A stretch of 48,095 nucleotides of DNA from Gammaproteobacteria bacterium. GTDB taxonomy: Bacteria; Pseudomonadota; Gammaproteobacteria; Arenicellales; JAANXG01. The stretch spans positions 1 to 48,095 of the forward strand of contig JAHEIO010000025.1 of the NCBI GenBank assembly GCA_024639325.1, in the 5' to 3' direction. Made by a program: the position numbers and the translations under genes. This document shows, piece by piece, positions 16,935-25,054 of this stretch. Numbering within the stretch: position 1 is the stretch's first letter; every line of letters starts with the position of its first letter. The notes under the pieces were generated by a model. It worked only from the letters and a program-made list of their open reading frames with translations. It had not been told where the DNA came from and did no database searches.

Positions 16935-17064
16935 TAATGTGCACTATAGATTGGGGTATAGTCGTAAGGAAGCATAGTCTGGAGGTCTGAAGGGATCGAT
17001 TAGACTACCGTGTCACCTAGGGGTATACCGGGAAACCCTGCCAGGAACGGCGGGGTTTTCTTTT
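16935..17064 (+). ncRNA. Candidate GGA-rich small RNA with intrinsic terminator
   Basis: In the 525-bp gap between genes a TATACT box at 16923-16928 is followed by about 130 bases that end in a textbook terminator. The region has at least five GGA triplets (16968, 16981, 16993, 17031 and 17044). The last lies in the hexaloop AGGAAC of the terminator stem, as in CsrB/RsmY-type RNAs that sequester CsrA. Short inverted repeats (ACTATA/TATAGT, TAGTCT/AGACTA) suggest further hairpins. No coding frame fits. The match is only of pattern; I recognise no specific RNA family. Confidence 0.4.
17033..17064 (+). terminator. Strong intrinsic terminator
   Basis: A 10-bp stem (AAACCCTGCC pairing with GGCGGGGTTT, one G-T wobble) closes a six-base loop and is followed by TTTTCTTTT. 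Nothing coding lies directly upstream for about 280 bp, so it probably ends a non-coding transcript or a long untranslated leader. Confidence 0.8.
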
Positions 17065-17067
17065 GCT

Positions 17068-17213
17068 CTAGCCCGCATTTCTCACCAGGCGGCTATAGAA
17101 TCTCGTCAAGCATGGCAAACATCGAGGTCTATGGATTTGTCCAAAAAACAGTGTGTCTTGGAAACGCCTGTCCTGCGCCATCGCTCGGAATCCTGGTGAG
17201 AAACACGGGCTAG
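17068..17213. mobile_element. MITE-like element, copy C
   Basis: 146 bp bounded by CTAGCCCGCATTTCTCACCAGG and its imperfect inverse CCTGGTGAGAAACACGGGCTAG. The right half shares the block CGCCTGTCCTGCGCCATCG with copies B and D. It has the TTTCTCACC subtype of inverted repeat, where A and B have ATATTGCACC. The element sits between the small-RNA terminator and the DUF1127 gene. Confidence 0.82.
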
Positions 17214-17279
17214 AAGAGTTGAATCGATTGTCAACGAAGCGGAATCGTCTTGTGCAAACGTGTTGGCGGTGTCCACAAG

Positions 17280-17399
17280 GTGCTCACCAGGATAGCCGAC
17301 ACCCTGAATTCCTGGTTCCAGTGGAGCCGCCAGCGCAAACAGCTGGCACATTTGGATGAGCGCATGCTGTGCGATATGGGCGTAACGCATGGGCCCTAA
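17280..17399 (+). CDS. Small DUF1127 (YjiS-like) protein overlapping pth2
   Basis: With a GTG start, this frame encodes 39 residues, VLTRIADTLNSWFQWSRQRK followed by QLAHLDERMLCDMGVTHGP. It matches the DUF1127 pattern: a Trp-rich helix, an Arg cluster, then L-x-x-L-D-x-R-M-L-x-D-[IM]-G. A TTG at 17250 would give 49 residues. Family members are small basic proteins linked to phosphate, carbon or RNA metabolism; some bind RNA. The last 11 bases overlap the start of pth2 in another frame, suggesting coupling. MITE copy C ends 66 bp upstream and may have displaced the original promoter or N-terminus. Confidence 0.65.
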   Translation: MLTRIADTLNSWFQWSRQRKQLAHLDERMLCDMGVTHGP

Positions 17400-17781
17400 C
17401 AAGCAGGTTATCCTGATCCGCAAGGATCTGAAAATGCGGCGCGGAAAGGAGATCGCTCAAGGCTCGCACGCCTCCATGGAATTTTTGGTTTCCCGGATCC
17501 GGCATCAGCCGGAGCGGGGAACCGGCGCAGTTATCGACCTCAGCGAAGGCGAATGGACGTGGATCGCCGCTGGAATGGGGAAGGTATGTCTGCAGGTGAA
17601 CTCGGAAGAGGAACTACTCTCACATCACCACAAGGCGCGTCAGCTGGGATTGTCGAGTCACCTGATCCGGGACAGCGGTCGTACGGAATTCGGAGGCGTC
17701 CCGACGCTCACGGCGTGCGCGATCGGCCCGGATGAAGCTGATAAGATCGATGCGGTGACGGGGGATCTCAAACTTTATTAG
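17389..17781 (+). CDS. Peptidyl-tRNA hydrolase type 2 (Pth2 family)
   Basis: The 130-residue protein fits the Pth2 fold: KQVILIRKDLKMRRGKEIAQ, HAS at 27-29, a central strand GKVCLQVNSEEELL, then GLSSHLIRDSGRTEFGGVPT and ACAIGPDEADKIDAVTGDL. Pth2 recycles peptidyl-tRNA released from stalled ribosomes; it is best known from archaea and eukaryotes, with scattered bacterial copies. It need not replace bacterial Pth. The TAG stop lies inside TTAGCCCGCAT, the end sequence of the local MITE family. Confidence 0.85.
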   Translation: MGPNKQVILIRKDLKMRRGKEIAQGSHASMEFLVSRIRHQPERGTGAVIDLSEGEWTWIAAGMGKVCLQVNSEEELLSHHHKARQLGLSSHLIRDSGRTEFGGVPTLTACAIGPDEADKIDAVTGDLKLY

Positions 17782-17788
17782 CCCGCAT
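17778..17788. repeat. Isolated MITE-type end at the pth2 stop codon
   Basis: TTAGCCCGCAT matches the outer end of the MITE-like family (YTAR-CCCGCAT), and its TAG is the pth2 stop. No partner end is seen in the 50 bp before the next gene, so this may be a remnant or a chance 11-base match. Confidence 0.4.
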
Positions 17789-17831
17789 CGAGTGAACGGC
17801 GCTCCCGACCTTGCTTTCAGGATTGCCGAAG

Positions 17832-18446
17832 TTAAGAAAAGAGCTTATCCGCCGCCCGAATCGTGCGCCGCCGTATTCTAGGCGAGAGCAGCACCTCCTT
17901 GTCGGTGATCAAACCGATCTTGATGACGTCCACAACCCGGGCGCCGATGGAGCGGGCAAAAAATTTCAGCGTGTGCACGGCATTCATACCGAACACCGGG
18001 CTGTTCATGAGTCCCGGCGCCGTACTGCTCGATATCAGTACCGCTCTTCGGGACGGCTCCTTGACTCTCAATTCAGGCCCCCCGCGCGTCCCCCACGGCC
18101 AGTAATAAAAACCTGCGCACCTCTCGACAAAGCGCTGGGTCAGGGCGTTGGCGTTGCCGGCATTGACCGGTGCCCCGGCGACCACCGCATCGGACGCCGC
18201 CACCTCAGACAGTACATCCTTCATGCCATCGTGATGAACGATGCAGTCGACGTGCGACGCACCGGGCTCCTGCATACATTCCCGACAATTCGTACAGAAT
18301 CCGATGTCAAAATCGGCAAGGTAGATCTTTCTTGTCTCCGCGCCGCGCGATTCGGACGCCGCCAGTACCGCGTCGACCGCGCCGTCGATATAACCATTCC
18401 TGCGGTAGCTGCCGACTATACCCAGAACTTTCGTCGATGATTTCAT
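17832..18446 (-). CDS. Flavodoxin-like NAD(P)H-dependent FMN reductase family protein
   Basis: The 204-residue protein starts with the FMN-phosphate loop GIVGSYRRNGYIDGAVDAVL. It has the CxxCxxC-type motif FCTNCRECM followed by DCIVHHDGMKDVL, a pattern seen in iron-sulfur flavoproteins and related reductases. SDAVVAGAPVNAGNANALTQRF is the second flavin-binding loop. It probably reduces quinones or flavins, or acts as a small electron carrier in the cytoplasm. The ATG at 18446 begins the family's N-terminus; the open frame runs 18 codons further upstream. It is divergent from the RND adaptor gene. Confidence 0.82.
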   Translation of the reverse strand: MKSSTKVLGIVGSYRRNGYIDGAVDAVLAASESRGAETRKIYLADFDIGFCTNCRECMQEPGASHVDCIVHHDGMKDVLSEVAASDAVVAGAPVNAGNANALTQRFVERCAGFYYWPWGTRGGPELRVKEPSRRAVLISSSTAPGLMNSPVFGMNAVHTLKFFARSIGARVVDVIKIGLITDKEVLLSPRIRRRTIRAADKLFS

Positions 18447-18592
18447 GACACATTCTTTTTTCGGAACTGGGAAATATACATCAACCCGCTGGCTACACAT
18501 TGACGGGTATCAATAACGGCCGGATCCGCATATTGCATCGGCTTAGCCAGTCTGGTCTCATACCACCTGGTCCCGACGACGAACGTACCATT

Positions 18593-19408
18593 TTGACAGT
18601 CTCTATCGACAAAAAAGATCGCGAGGATTTTCGGCCGTATCCGGCGTTGATAACTTTTTTATTAATGCTGTTGATTACTCCCGCAGCGCCGGCCCTCGAT
18701 GCCGTCCGCGTGCCGACCTCTACTGGTGTCGTCATCCCCAATCGATCAGTCGTCCTGGCCGCAAAGGTCATCGGCAGGGTTGTGGCGGTCAACGCGGAGG
18801 AAGCCGACAGGGTCGATAAGGACGATGTTCTTATCGACATCGGCGATGCGGAGTTGCGCGCCGACCTTGCTGCCGCCGAGGCCAGATTGAACAAAGAGCG
18901 GATCAATCATGCACACATGGACAAACTGGCGGAAAGGGTGAAAAGCCTGTACGAGCAGAATGCGGCATCCGCGGAAAACCTGGACGATGCCAGCTTTCGT
19001 TTCGCCGCTGCCCGGGAGCTGGTCGCGACGGCACAGGCGGCGGTGGCCCGATCTCGCGCCATGCTGGACGAAACCAAGATCAGGGCGCCGTTTTCGGGGA
19101 TCATAATCCGGAAAGACGTCGAGATAGGCGACGTCACATCACCAGGGGAACCTCTTCTAGAGCTGGAGGACCACAGCGTCCTGAAATTCAGGACCAGTGT
19201 GAAAGAACGTGACATACCATTGATAGACACCGGACAGCGAGTCACCGTCACCATCGATGCACTCGATGACCTCGAGCTGGACGCTACCGTGAGCAAGATA
19301 ATCCCGTCCGGCGATGCGAACACCCATGAATTCGTGATCGAAGCGGTGTTGCCCTCCACGAACAGACTCTATCCCGGAATGTTCGGTAAGGCGAAATTCA
19401 TTCAGTAG
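18593..19408 (+). CDS. RND efflux periplasmic adaptor (HlyD/AcrA family)
   Basis: The conserved part starts at the signal-like segment ALITFLLMLLITPAAPALDA. Barrel-sandwich hybrid halves follow (RVDKDDVLIDIGDAEL; IRAPFSGIIIRKDVEIGDVTSPGEPLLEL), enclosing a coiled coil (AAAEARLNKERINH to VARSRAMLDETK). The beta barrel is FRTSVKERDIPLIDTGQRVTV. The exact start is unclear: I use the TTG at 18593. The open frame begins at 18500, but 18526-18537 resembles a MITE end and is unlikely to be coding. At about 270 residues it is short for the family. It precedes its RND pump by 42 bp. Confidence 0.85.
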   Translation: MTVSIDKKDREDFRPYPALITFLLMLLITPAAPALDAVRVPTSTGVVIPNRSVVLAAKVIGRVVAVNAEEADRVDKDDVLIDIGDAELRADLAAAEARLNKERINHAHMDKLAERVKSLYEQNAASAENLDDASFRFAAARELVATAQAAVARSRAMLDETKIRAPFSGIIIRKDVEIGDVTSPGEPLLELEDHSVLKFRTSVKERDIPLIDTGQRVTVTIDALDDLELDATVSKIIPSGDANTHEFVIEAVLPSTNRLYPGMFGKAKFIQ

Positions 19409-19450
19409 CGCCGGCCCGTCGTCCGTACCGCCACTGGCCGAAAGACCCCG

Positions 19451-22400
19451 ATGAAAAGCATCATCCGCTTTTTTGCCGACCAGCCCACGCTTGCCAACGT
19501 ACTCACGTTTCTGATCGTGTTTCTAGGATTGAGTTCGCTGAGCGTCATCCAGCGGGACAACTTTCCCAGCGTCGACCTGCTCGAGATGACCATTACGACC
19601 CGCTATCCCGGCGCGTCTCCGGAGGACGTCGAACTCAATGTGACCAACAAGATCGAGGAAGAACTGAAGGAGGTGGACGGCATTGACAAATTCACTTCCT
19701 TCTCGATGGAAAATATTTCCATCGTCCACCTCTGGATCGACCGTGAAGTCCGCGACGCCAAAGTCGTCAAAACCGATATTCGCGATGCCGTTTCCCGCGC
19801 CTCCGATCTGCCGCCCGAAGTCGATGAAGATCCGCTGATCGAGGAAATCACGACTTCCAAGGCCATCCCCATCATCGAGGTCGGACTCACCGGCGAGGTG
19901 CCGTATTCGCAGCTCCGGGGCGCAGCCAAACGCGCGGAAAAGGACCTGCTGGCCGTAGCGGGTGTCGGCAGCGTCACCAAATACGGTTACCTCGACCGCG
20001 AGATAAAGCTGGAGTTGGCGCAGGACGCCCTGGAAAAGTACCGGATGCCCGCCCACGAAGTCGTCAACGCCATCAGAAACCGGAACATACGGGCAACCGG
20101 AGGTTCATTCGAGTCCTATACCAGCGAGCGGAACATCGTGACGCTGGCCGAATTCAGCGCCCCCGGGGAAGCCGCCGAGGTCATCGTTCGCATCACCGAG
20201 GGCGGGGCCACCATCCGAGTGAACGACATCGCCGTCCTTCTCGACGACTTCGAGCCCGCTAAGGTGCTGTCGCGAATGAACGGCACACCCGCGATCTCGT
20301 TCCTGGTCTTCAAGAAAGAATCGGCGGATATCATCCGTACCGTAGATGCGATCAAGAAACTGGTCGAGGAGAACCAGCATCGGCTCCCTCCCGGGGTGAG
20401 TATCGACTACTCAAATGATAAATCCCGACTGGTGAGCAACCGCCTCAACATCGTGATATCAAACGGCCTGCTCGGGCTGGCGCTGGTGATGCTGATGCTC
20501 ACCCTGTTTCTGAACTGGCATTCCGCATTCTGGGTTGCCCTAAGCATCCCGGTGGTCCTGCTCGGCACGCTGTTCATGCTGCCCGTCTTCGGGTCATACC
20601 TGGACACAATCGCCATGGGAGCGATGATTCTGGTGATTGGCATCATCGTGGATGACGGCATCGTTGTTGCCGAAAACATCTGGCGCTACCGGGAAGCGGG
20701 ATGGTCGCCCCTTGACGCGGCGGTAGAGGGGACCTACACCGTGTTCAAGCCCGTGGTTACCACTATTGTCACCACCGCGCTTGCATTCATGCCGATGTTC
20801 TTCATGACCGGCACCCTGGGAGACTTCATCTTCGTCATTCCGCTGGTGGTGGTCATTGCGTTGACAATATCCCTGCTCGACACGCTTTTCATCATGCCCG
20901 CTCACCTGATATCCAGGGTAAAACACGAGGACAAAGACTCCGCGCGGAAGACAAACCAGTGGTTTTTAACATTTCAGCAAAGTTTCGCGGCACTGCTCGG
21001 CAAGCTGCTGCGCATACGATACATGGTTGTCGCGGCGTTCGTGGCACTGCTGATCAGCGCTTTCTGGTATGCGGCGGAATACATGGATTTCGTGCTGTTT
21101 CCGACGCAGTCCGCGGACGAACTATACATTCTGGCCGAGTTACCCAGCGGCTCGTCTCTCGAACACACCTCCGAAAAAATCGGCCAGGTGGAAAAAATCG
21201 TTGCCGCTCTGCCCGCGGACGAATTGAATTCCTACATTACCCGGGTCGGAACACACGGACAGTTCAATCTCGGAGAAAATGAAAACTGGGCGTTGATCGG
21301 CGTATATCTGACGCCTTTCGCAAAGCGTGTGCGAAACGCGGACGAGGTCGTCGAGTCGCTCCGGGAACAGACGGCCAAACTGGGGGGTTTCAAGAAGTTC
21401 ACATACGTCATTGACAGCGGAGGGCCTCCGGTTGGCCGGCCGATAACCCTGCGAATCGTCGGCAGCGACGACGAGCGAAGAGAGTCCCTGGCGGTGCTGG
21501 TCTCGGAAATGCTCGAGGGGATTGCAGGTGTGAAGGATGTCGAGCGGGACGACAAACGAGGCAAGGAGCAGATCAAGGTGGAGCTGGACTACGTACGCCT
21601 TGCGGAGCAGGAACTGAGCGTGGCGGATGTGGCCAGAAACATCCGCCTGGCATACGACGGTGAGATCGTAACCTCGGTGCGTTACGGTGACGAGGACGTG
21701 GATTTTCGCGTCATTCTCGAAGAAGAGGCGCGGACGTCCGCCGACATTCTTGGCAACCTGATCATCCCCAATCGAAACAACCGGTTCGTATATCTCAGGG
21801 ACATAGCGGATTTTAGCGCGGAGCCCGGGCCCTCCAACGTATACCACTATGACAATGAGCGGGCGATTACCGTCACGGCCGATATCGAGAAGGGGGTCAC
21901 GACACCCGTGGCAGCCACACAATCGATTCTCGGTCAAATAGATATCGATAGCGATTGGCCGGGCATGCGCATCGTCGCGGGGGGCGAAGCCGAGGAAACC
22001 CAGAAGTCGATGGGAAGTCTGATCATTGCATTTCTGGCTGCTGCCGTGGGCATCTACCTGGTTTTGCTGCTTCTCTTCAACTCGCTCATGCAGCCCGTGA
22101 TGGTAATGCTCGCCCTTCCATTCGGACTGATCGGCGTCATTTTCGCATTCGCGCTTCATGGCCAGGCGCCGGGCTTTCTAGCCATGCTCGGGGTGATCGG
22201 TTTGACCGGAATCGTCGTGAACGATTCATTGCTTCTCGTTAATCTCGCCAACCGAATGTTGGCGGAAAACAAAAATGTTTCGGCCGAAGAAGCCATCGTC
22301 GAAGCAACGCGCAACCGGCTCCGCCCGATTCTGCTGACCTCGATAACAACCGTCGTTGGCCTGTTGCCCATGGCCTACGGGGTGGGAGGTTCAGATCCGT

Positions 22401-22543
22401 TCTCCGCTCCGATGGCGCTGGCCATGGGATATGGTATCATTTTCGCCACGCCTCTGACCCTCGTGCTGCTGCCGTGCCTGTTGCTCATCCAGAACGACCT
22501 GACCGGTTTCTTCGCGAAGAAAAAATGGAGAATGCGCCGATAG
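19451..22543 (+). CDS. RND-family inner-membrane efflux pump
   Basis: The 1030-residue protein has normal length for an RND transporter, with two sets of membrane spans and two large periplasmic loops. MILVIGIIVDDGIVVAENI carries the paired aspartates of transmembrane helix 4 (near residues 400-401). The second half has the matching GVIGLTGIVVNDSLLLVN. PGASPEDVELNVTNKIEEEL is a typical porter-domain start. The Asp pair with hydrophobic-substrate-type sequence suggests drug, solvent or lipid export, not metal efflux. No outer-membrane TolC-like gene is nearby, so the pump probably borrows one. Confidence 0.92.
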   Translation: MKSIIRFFADQPTLANVLTFLIVFLGLSSLSVIQRDNFPSVDLLEMTITTRYPGASPEDVELNVTNKIEEELKEVDGIDKFTSFSMENISIVHLWIDREVRDAKVVKTDIRDAVSRASDLPPEVDEDPLIEEITTSKAIPIIEVGLTGEVPYSQLRGAAKRAEKDLLAVAGVGSVTKYGYLDREIKLELAQDALEKYRMPAHEVVNAIRNRNIRATGGSFESYTSERNIVTLAEFSAPGEAAEVIVRITEGGATIRVNDIAVLLDDFEPAKVLSRMNGTPAISFLVFKKESADIIRTVDAIKKLVEENQHRLPPGVSIDYSNDKSRLVSNRLNIVISNGLLGLALVMLMLTLFLNWHSAFWVALSIPVVLLGTLFMLPVFGSYLDTIAMGAMILVIGIIVDDGIVVAENIWRYREAGWSPLDAAVEGTYTVFKPVVTTIVTTALAFMPMFFMTGTLGDFIFVIPLVVVIALTISLLDTLFIMPAHLISRVKHEDKDSARKTNQWFLTFQQSFAALLGKLLRIRYMVVAAFVALLISAFWYAAEYMDFVLFPTQSADELYILAELPSGSSLEHTSEKIGQVEKIVAALPADELNSYITRVGTHGQFNLGENENWALIGVYLTPFAKRVRNADEVVESLREQTAKLGGFKKFTYVIDSGGPPVGRPITLRIVGSDDERRESLAVLVSEMLEGIAGVKDVERDDKRGKEQIKVELDYVRLAEQELSVADVARNIRLAYDGEIVTSVRYGDEDVDFRVILEEEARTSADILGNLIIPNRNNRFVYLRDIADFSAEPGPSNVYHYDNERAITVTADIEKGVTTPVAATQSILGQIDIDSDWPGMRIVAGGEAEETQKSMGSLIIAFLAAAVGIYLVLLLLFNSLMQPVMVMLALPFGLIGVIFAFALHGQAPGFLAMLGVIGLTGIVVNDSLLLVNLANRMLAENKNVSAEEAIVEATRNRLRPILLTSITTVVGLLPMAYGVGGSDPFSAPMALAMGYGIIFATPLTLVLLPCLLLIQNDLTGFFAKKKWRMRR

Positions 22544-22578
22544 TACACCGTCATTTCGCGCGGGTTTTAAGTTGTGAT

Positions 22579-22603
22579 AAGCGGGTCGGAAATTGACCCG
22601 CTT
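22579..22603 (+). terminator. Perfect stem-loop after the RND pump gene
   Basis: AAGCGGGTC and GACCCGCTT form a perfect 9-bp stem around a seven-base loop, 36 bp after the pump stop. A strong T tract is lacking, so it may be a weak terminator or an mRNA 3' stabiliser. Confidence 0.5.
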
Positions 22604-22663
22604 AATTGGCCCTCAGGCGGGCAATAGCCGAAGCTAATAGTCAAACCAACTGGATGGGAAAAC

Positions 22664-23191
22664 ATGTTCAATAAAATACTGGTCGCGACTGACGGTTCGT
22701 CGCATGCCCACAAGGCACTGGATCTGGCAGGCAATCTGACAAAGATCCATGAAGCTTCGCTGATCATCGTGCACGTCATTCAGCATGGCCGTGTGCCGGA
22801 AGGCATCCGCAGGATGGTGGAAAACGAACATCTCGTCGAGCAGACCAGACAAAGCACACCTCGGCTGTCAGAGTCCGCTCGCAGTCTCGTCGCCGTGATG
22901 GGAAAAAGCGCTGACGATATGGACTCGTCACAGAGAGCTTTTCAGGCCTATGGTGAACACCTGCTTGCGCGATCCGAACACGACGCCCACTCGATGGGCA
23001 TCCACGACGTCAAAACCGTGCTCGAGAACGGTGACCCGGTCCACTGCCTTCTCGACTGCGCGAAAAGATACGGCGTGGACCTGATCGTTCTGGGCACACG
23101 CGGTCTGAGCGACCTCAAGGGCATATTGATGGGCAGCGTGTCGCACAAGGTAATCCAACTCGCGCCCTGTACGTGTATTTCCGTCAAGTAA
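22664..23191 (+). CDS. Universal stress protein (UspA family)
   Basis: The 175-residue protein has the Usp start KILVATDGSSHAHKALDLAG. The ATP-binding motif G-x2-G-x9-G-S near the end is seen as GTRGLSDLKGILMGSVS. The insertion of about 50 residues between strand 2 and the second half (RQSTPRLSESARSLVAVMGK) is longer than in typical UspA. It probably binds ATP and helps survival in growth arrest. Single gene, start set by GGATGGGA. Confidence 0.9.
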   Translation: MFNKILVATDGSSHAHKALDLAGNLTKIHEASLIIVHVIQHGRVPEGIRRMVENEHLVEQTRQSTPRLSESARSLVAVMGKSADDMDSSQRAFQAYGEHLLARSEHDAHSMGIHDVKTVLENGDPVHCLLDCAKRYGVDLIVLGTRGLSDLKGILMGSVSHKVIQLAPCTCISVK

Positions 23192-23209
23192 GGCGCCTAA
23201 TCTCACAAT

Positions 23210-23758
23210 TTGGACTCAGAGCCGGGGTTTCTGTTGACGGAGCTGGGCCGCGTAGAGAAATGTTTTGGGCCTCAGTTGGCCGAGTTGTGGAGGACGACCT
23301 TTGAACAGGCATACCGAGCCGAACACCACGAAGATGACATTCGCGCCTACTGTGAGTCGAACTTCTGCGTTGATGCTGCCGAAGCCGCTCTTTGCGACCC
23401 AAGAATCATCTGCAAGGTAGCGTTCAGGGACAAAACGGCGGTCGGTTTCTATCTGGTCAAACACAACGATTGCCCCGTGCCGCTTGGCGGCAGTTCGTCT
23501 GAACTGAAACAGATCTACGTTCTGGCCAGCGATTATGGATCAGGTGTTGGAAAGTTAATGTTCGATGACGCCGTCCAGTGCATCCAAGACTCCGGCCGAT
23601 CGTGGGTGTGGCTTGTCGTTTCAGACCGAAACCAACGTGCTCAAGCCTTCTACCGAAAACTGGCGTTCAAACCATTGGGCATCGGCCCGGTTATCGAAAT
23701 CGGTACTGACCCACTTACGTCGACGATCATGGGGCGCGAAATCCAGCGGTCGAATTGA
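23210..23758 (+). CDS. GNAT-family N-acetyltransferase
   Basis: The 182-residue protein has GNAT motifs: the acetyl-CoA loop SELKQIYVLASDYGSGVGKLM, then SWVWLVVSDRNQRAQAFYRKLAFKPLG. The acceptor cannot be read from sequence; the type resembles acetyltransferases for amino-acid or antibiotic amines. There is no ATG near the start; TTG at 23210 (used here) and TTG at 23234 are candidates. The gene follows usp by 18 bp and may be co-transcribed. Confidence 0.82.
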   Translation: MDSEPGFLLTELGRVEKCFGPQLAELWRTTFEQAYRAEHHEDDIRAYCESNFCVDAAEAALCDPRIICKVAFRDKTAVGFYLVKHNDCPVPLGGSSSELKQIYVLASDYGSGVGKLMFDDAVQCIQDSGRSWVWLVVSDRNQRAQAFYRKLAFKPLGIGPVIEIGTDPLTSTIMGREIQRSN

Positions 23759-23890
23759 ATCGTGGTTCATGACTTCGATTATATGCCGTGAACTGCGTGC
23801 TATAGTCTGAAAGCACAGATTCGGTATTGGCAGCCAAGCCCGGCCGTTAGAACTGGTGGTTATATTTCGAATTTCTAAATATCTTGTACC

Positions 23891-24397
23891 ATGAAGACTG
23901 TACGAATCATCAAATTTATCCTGCTCGGCTTGCTCATCGTCGTGGCCGGTTTGTTTTTGCACTACAACCTTCCCCGGACCGAGGTCGTCCAGATCACCGG
24001 CACGGATGTAAAACGGCTGGACCGCCAGGGCCAAAGTAAGAGTCCGCAAACCCGCGACGTACGCTATATCAACACCGTTACCCGCTCCGGCAAAGTCAGG
24101 GTATTCAGAAACGAAGACACGGGGTGGGGTTGGCCGCCCTACCTCAAATTCGACAGCGCGGACCAGACCGCCAAGGCACAAACGATCCTTCAAAAACCCG
24201 ACAATCCCTGGGTGCGGGTGCGCTACTACGGTTGGCGCATTCAGGTCTTTTCTCTTTTTCCCAACGCTATCAGTATTAAGGTCGTCGACAAGGACTACAC
24301 ACATATTCCCGTGTTCAACATCGTGTTCCTCGCATTACTGTCAATAGGCTTATTTTTTTTGGCACGGCTCATCCGCTCCCTGATTCGGAGAATATAG
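23891..24397 (+). CDS. DUF1523-like membrane protein
   Basis: The 168-residue protein has one N-terminal membrane helix (IIKFILLGLLIVVAGLFLHY) and one near the C-terminus (VFNIVFLALLSIGLFFLARL). A periplasmic region of mixed strands lies between, including the conserved-looking RDVRYINTVTRSGKVRVFRN and VRYYGWRIQVFSLFPNAISI. This matches the uncharacterised DUF1523 family as I recall it. Nothing shows its role. Its stop overlaps the remnant of a permease gene. Confidence 0.7.
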   Translation: MKTVRIIKFILLGLLIVVAGLFLHYNLPRTEVVQITGTDVKRLDRQGQSKSPQTRDVRYINTVTRSGKVRVFRNEDTGWGWPPYLKFDSADQTAKAQTILQKPDNPWVRVRYYGWRIQVFSLFPNAISIKVVDKDYTHIPVFNIVFLALLSIGLFFLARLIRSLIRRI

Positions 24398-24525
24398 GCA
24401 AAGCGCTTGCTGAGGGTGTCATCGGGCTTGGGCTCCCGGAATATCGCTTCCGGCAGGTCTTCTTCGTTGCGATACTGATGCTCGGCGCCTATATCGTTGT
24501 GAACTCGACAAACAGCCCCGTGTAG
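24394..24525 (+). pseudogene. C-terminal remnant of a TauE/SafE-like permease
   Basis: A frame with no usable start encodes GKALAEGVIGLGLPEYRFRQ then VFFVAILMLGAYIVVNSTN and a stop. The arginine-rich turn followed by one hydrophobic helix resembles the extreme C-terminus of TauE/SafE-type or related permeases. It begins inside the last codons of the DUF1523 gene, so the body of the ancestor is gone. It is only about 40 residues long and could be a chance frame. Confidence 0.4.
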
Positions 24526-24556
24526 CGGCCACTGCGCTCTCGCACACCTGGCCCCA

Positions 24557-24997
24557 TTAGAAGCGTTCACCCATACGATCGAGCATTCGTTGTTTGAACG
24601 CTCGTTGTATGCACGATGTTTCCCACCGGGAGCAGCAGGGGTTGCCAAAAGAGCACGCGCCGGACGGCGAGAAACGCTCGTCTACAGGTGGCCCTTCGAA
24701 CCGGTCGTTTCCTATTGCCCGTTGATCCGGCGTGATCCGGGGAGAGGAGCCGCTATCGTCACGCTGAATTGTGATGTCGCTGCTGCTGCCGTTCCGGGTA
24801 ATAACCCTTTGCTCGCCCCCGCCCCGGGTTACCCGTGTTTCGCTCTGGTCGCCGCCGTGCTGCTCGATACTCGTCGTGGAGTCGCCCCACCGGTAGGATT
24901 CCGCAACGGCCGACCCTGTTCCAATGAACATCGTTATCAGCATCATGCCAATCAACCCGTTCAGCGACTTGCTCGATTCATCTGTCAATGTCTTCAT
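24557..24997 (-). CDS. Secreted protein of unknown function with Cys-rich end
   Basis: Starting at the ATG at 24997 (GGAGA nine bases upstream) gives 146 residues with a signal peptide (LNGLIGMMLITMFIGTGSAVA). The mature protein begins with Gln/Ser/Thr/Gly-rich repeats (STTSIEQHGGDQSETRVTRG, GSSSDITIQRDDSGSS). It ends in a segment with four cysteines, CSFGNPCCSRWETSC, and a basic helix. The gene lies 57 bp after the last curlin-like gene on the same strand and is probably in that operon. No family is recognised; it may be an accessory or capping protein of the curlin-like proteins. Confidence 0.7.
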   Translation of the reverse strand: MKTLTDESSKSLNGLIGMMLITMFIGTGSAVAESYRWGDSTTSIEQHGGDQSETRVTRGGGEQRVITRNGSSSDITIQRDDSGSSPRITPDQRAIGNDRFEGPPVDERFSPSGACSFGNPCCSRWETSCIQRAFKQRMLDRMGERF

Positions 24998-25054
24998 GTT
25001 TTTATGTCTCCTTTTCCCAGGTGCGGATATACTGTTTCGCAATGATTTACAGGA

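Noticed and set aside
18526-18537. CCGCATATTGCA similar to a MITE end near the RND adaptor start
   Set aside because: Only 12 bases match and no partner or terminal YTAR is present; used only as weak evidence against the upstream start.
21140-22159. A 339-codon open frame antisense to the RND pump gene
   Set aside because: It is a shadow of a long, strongly conserved gene and has no recognisable motif.
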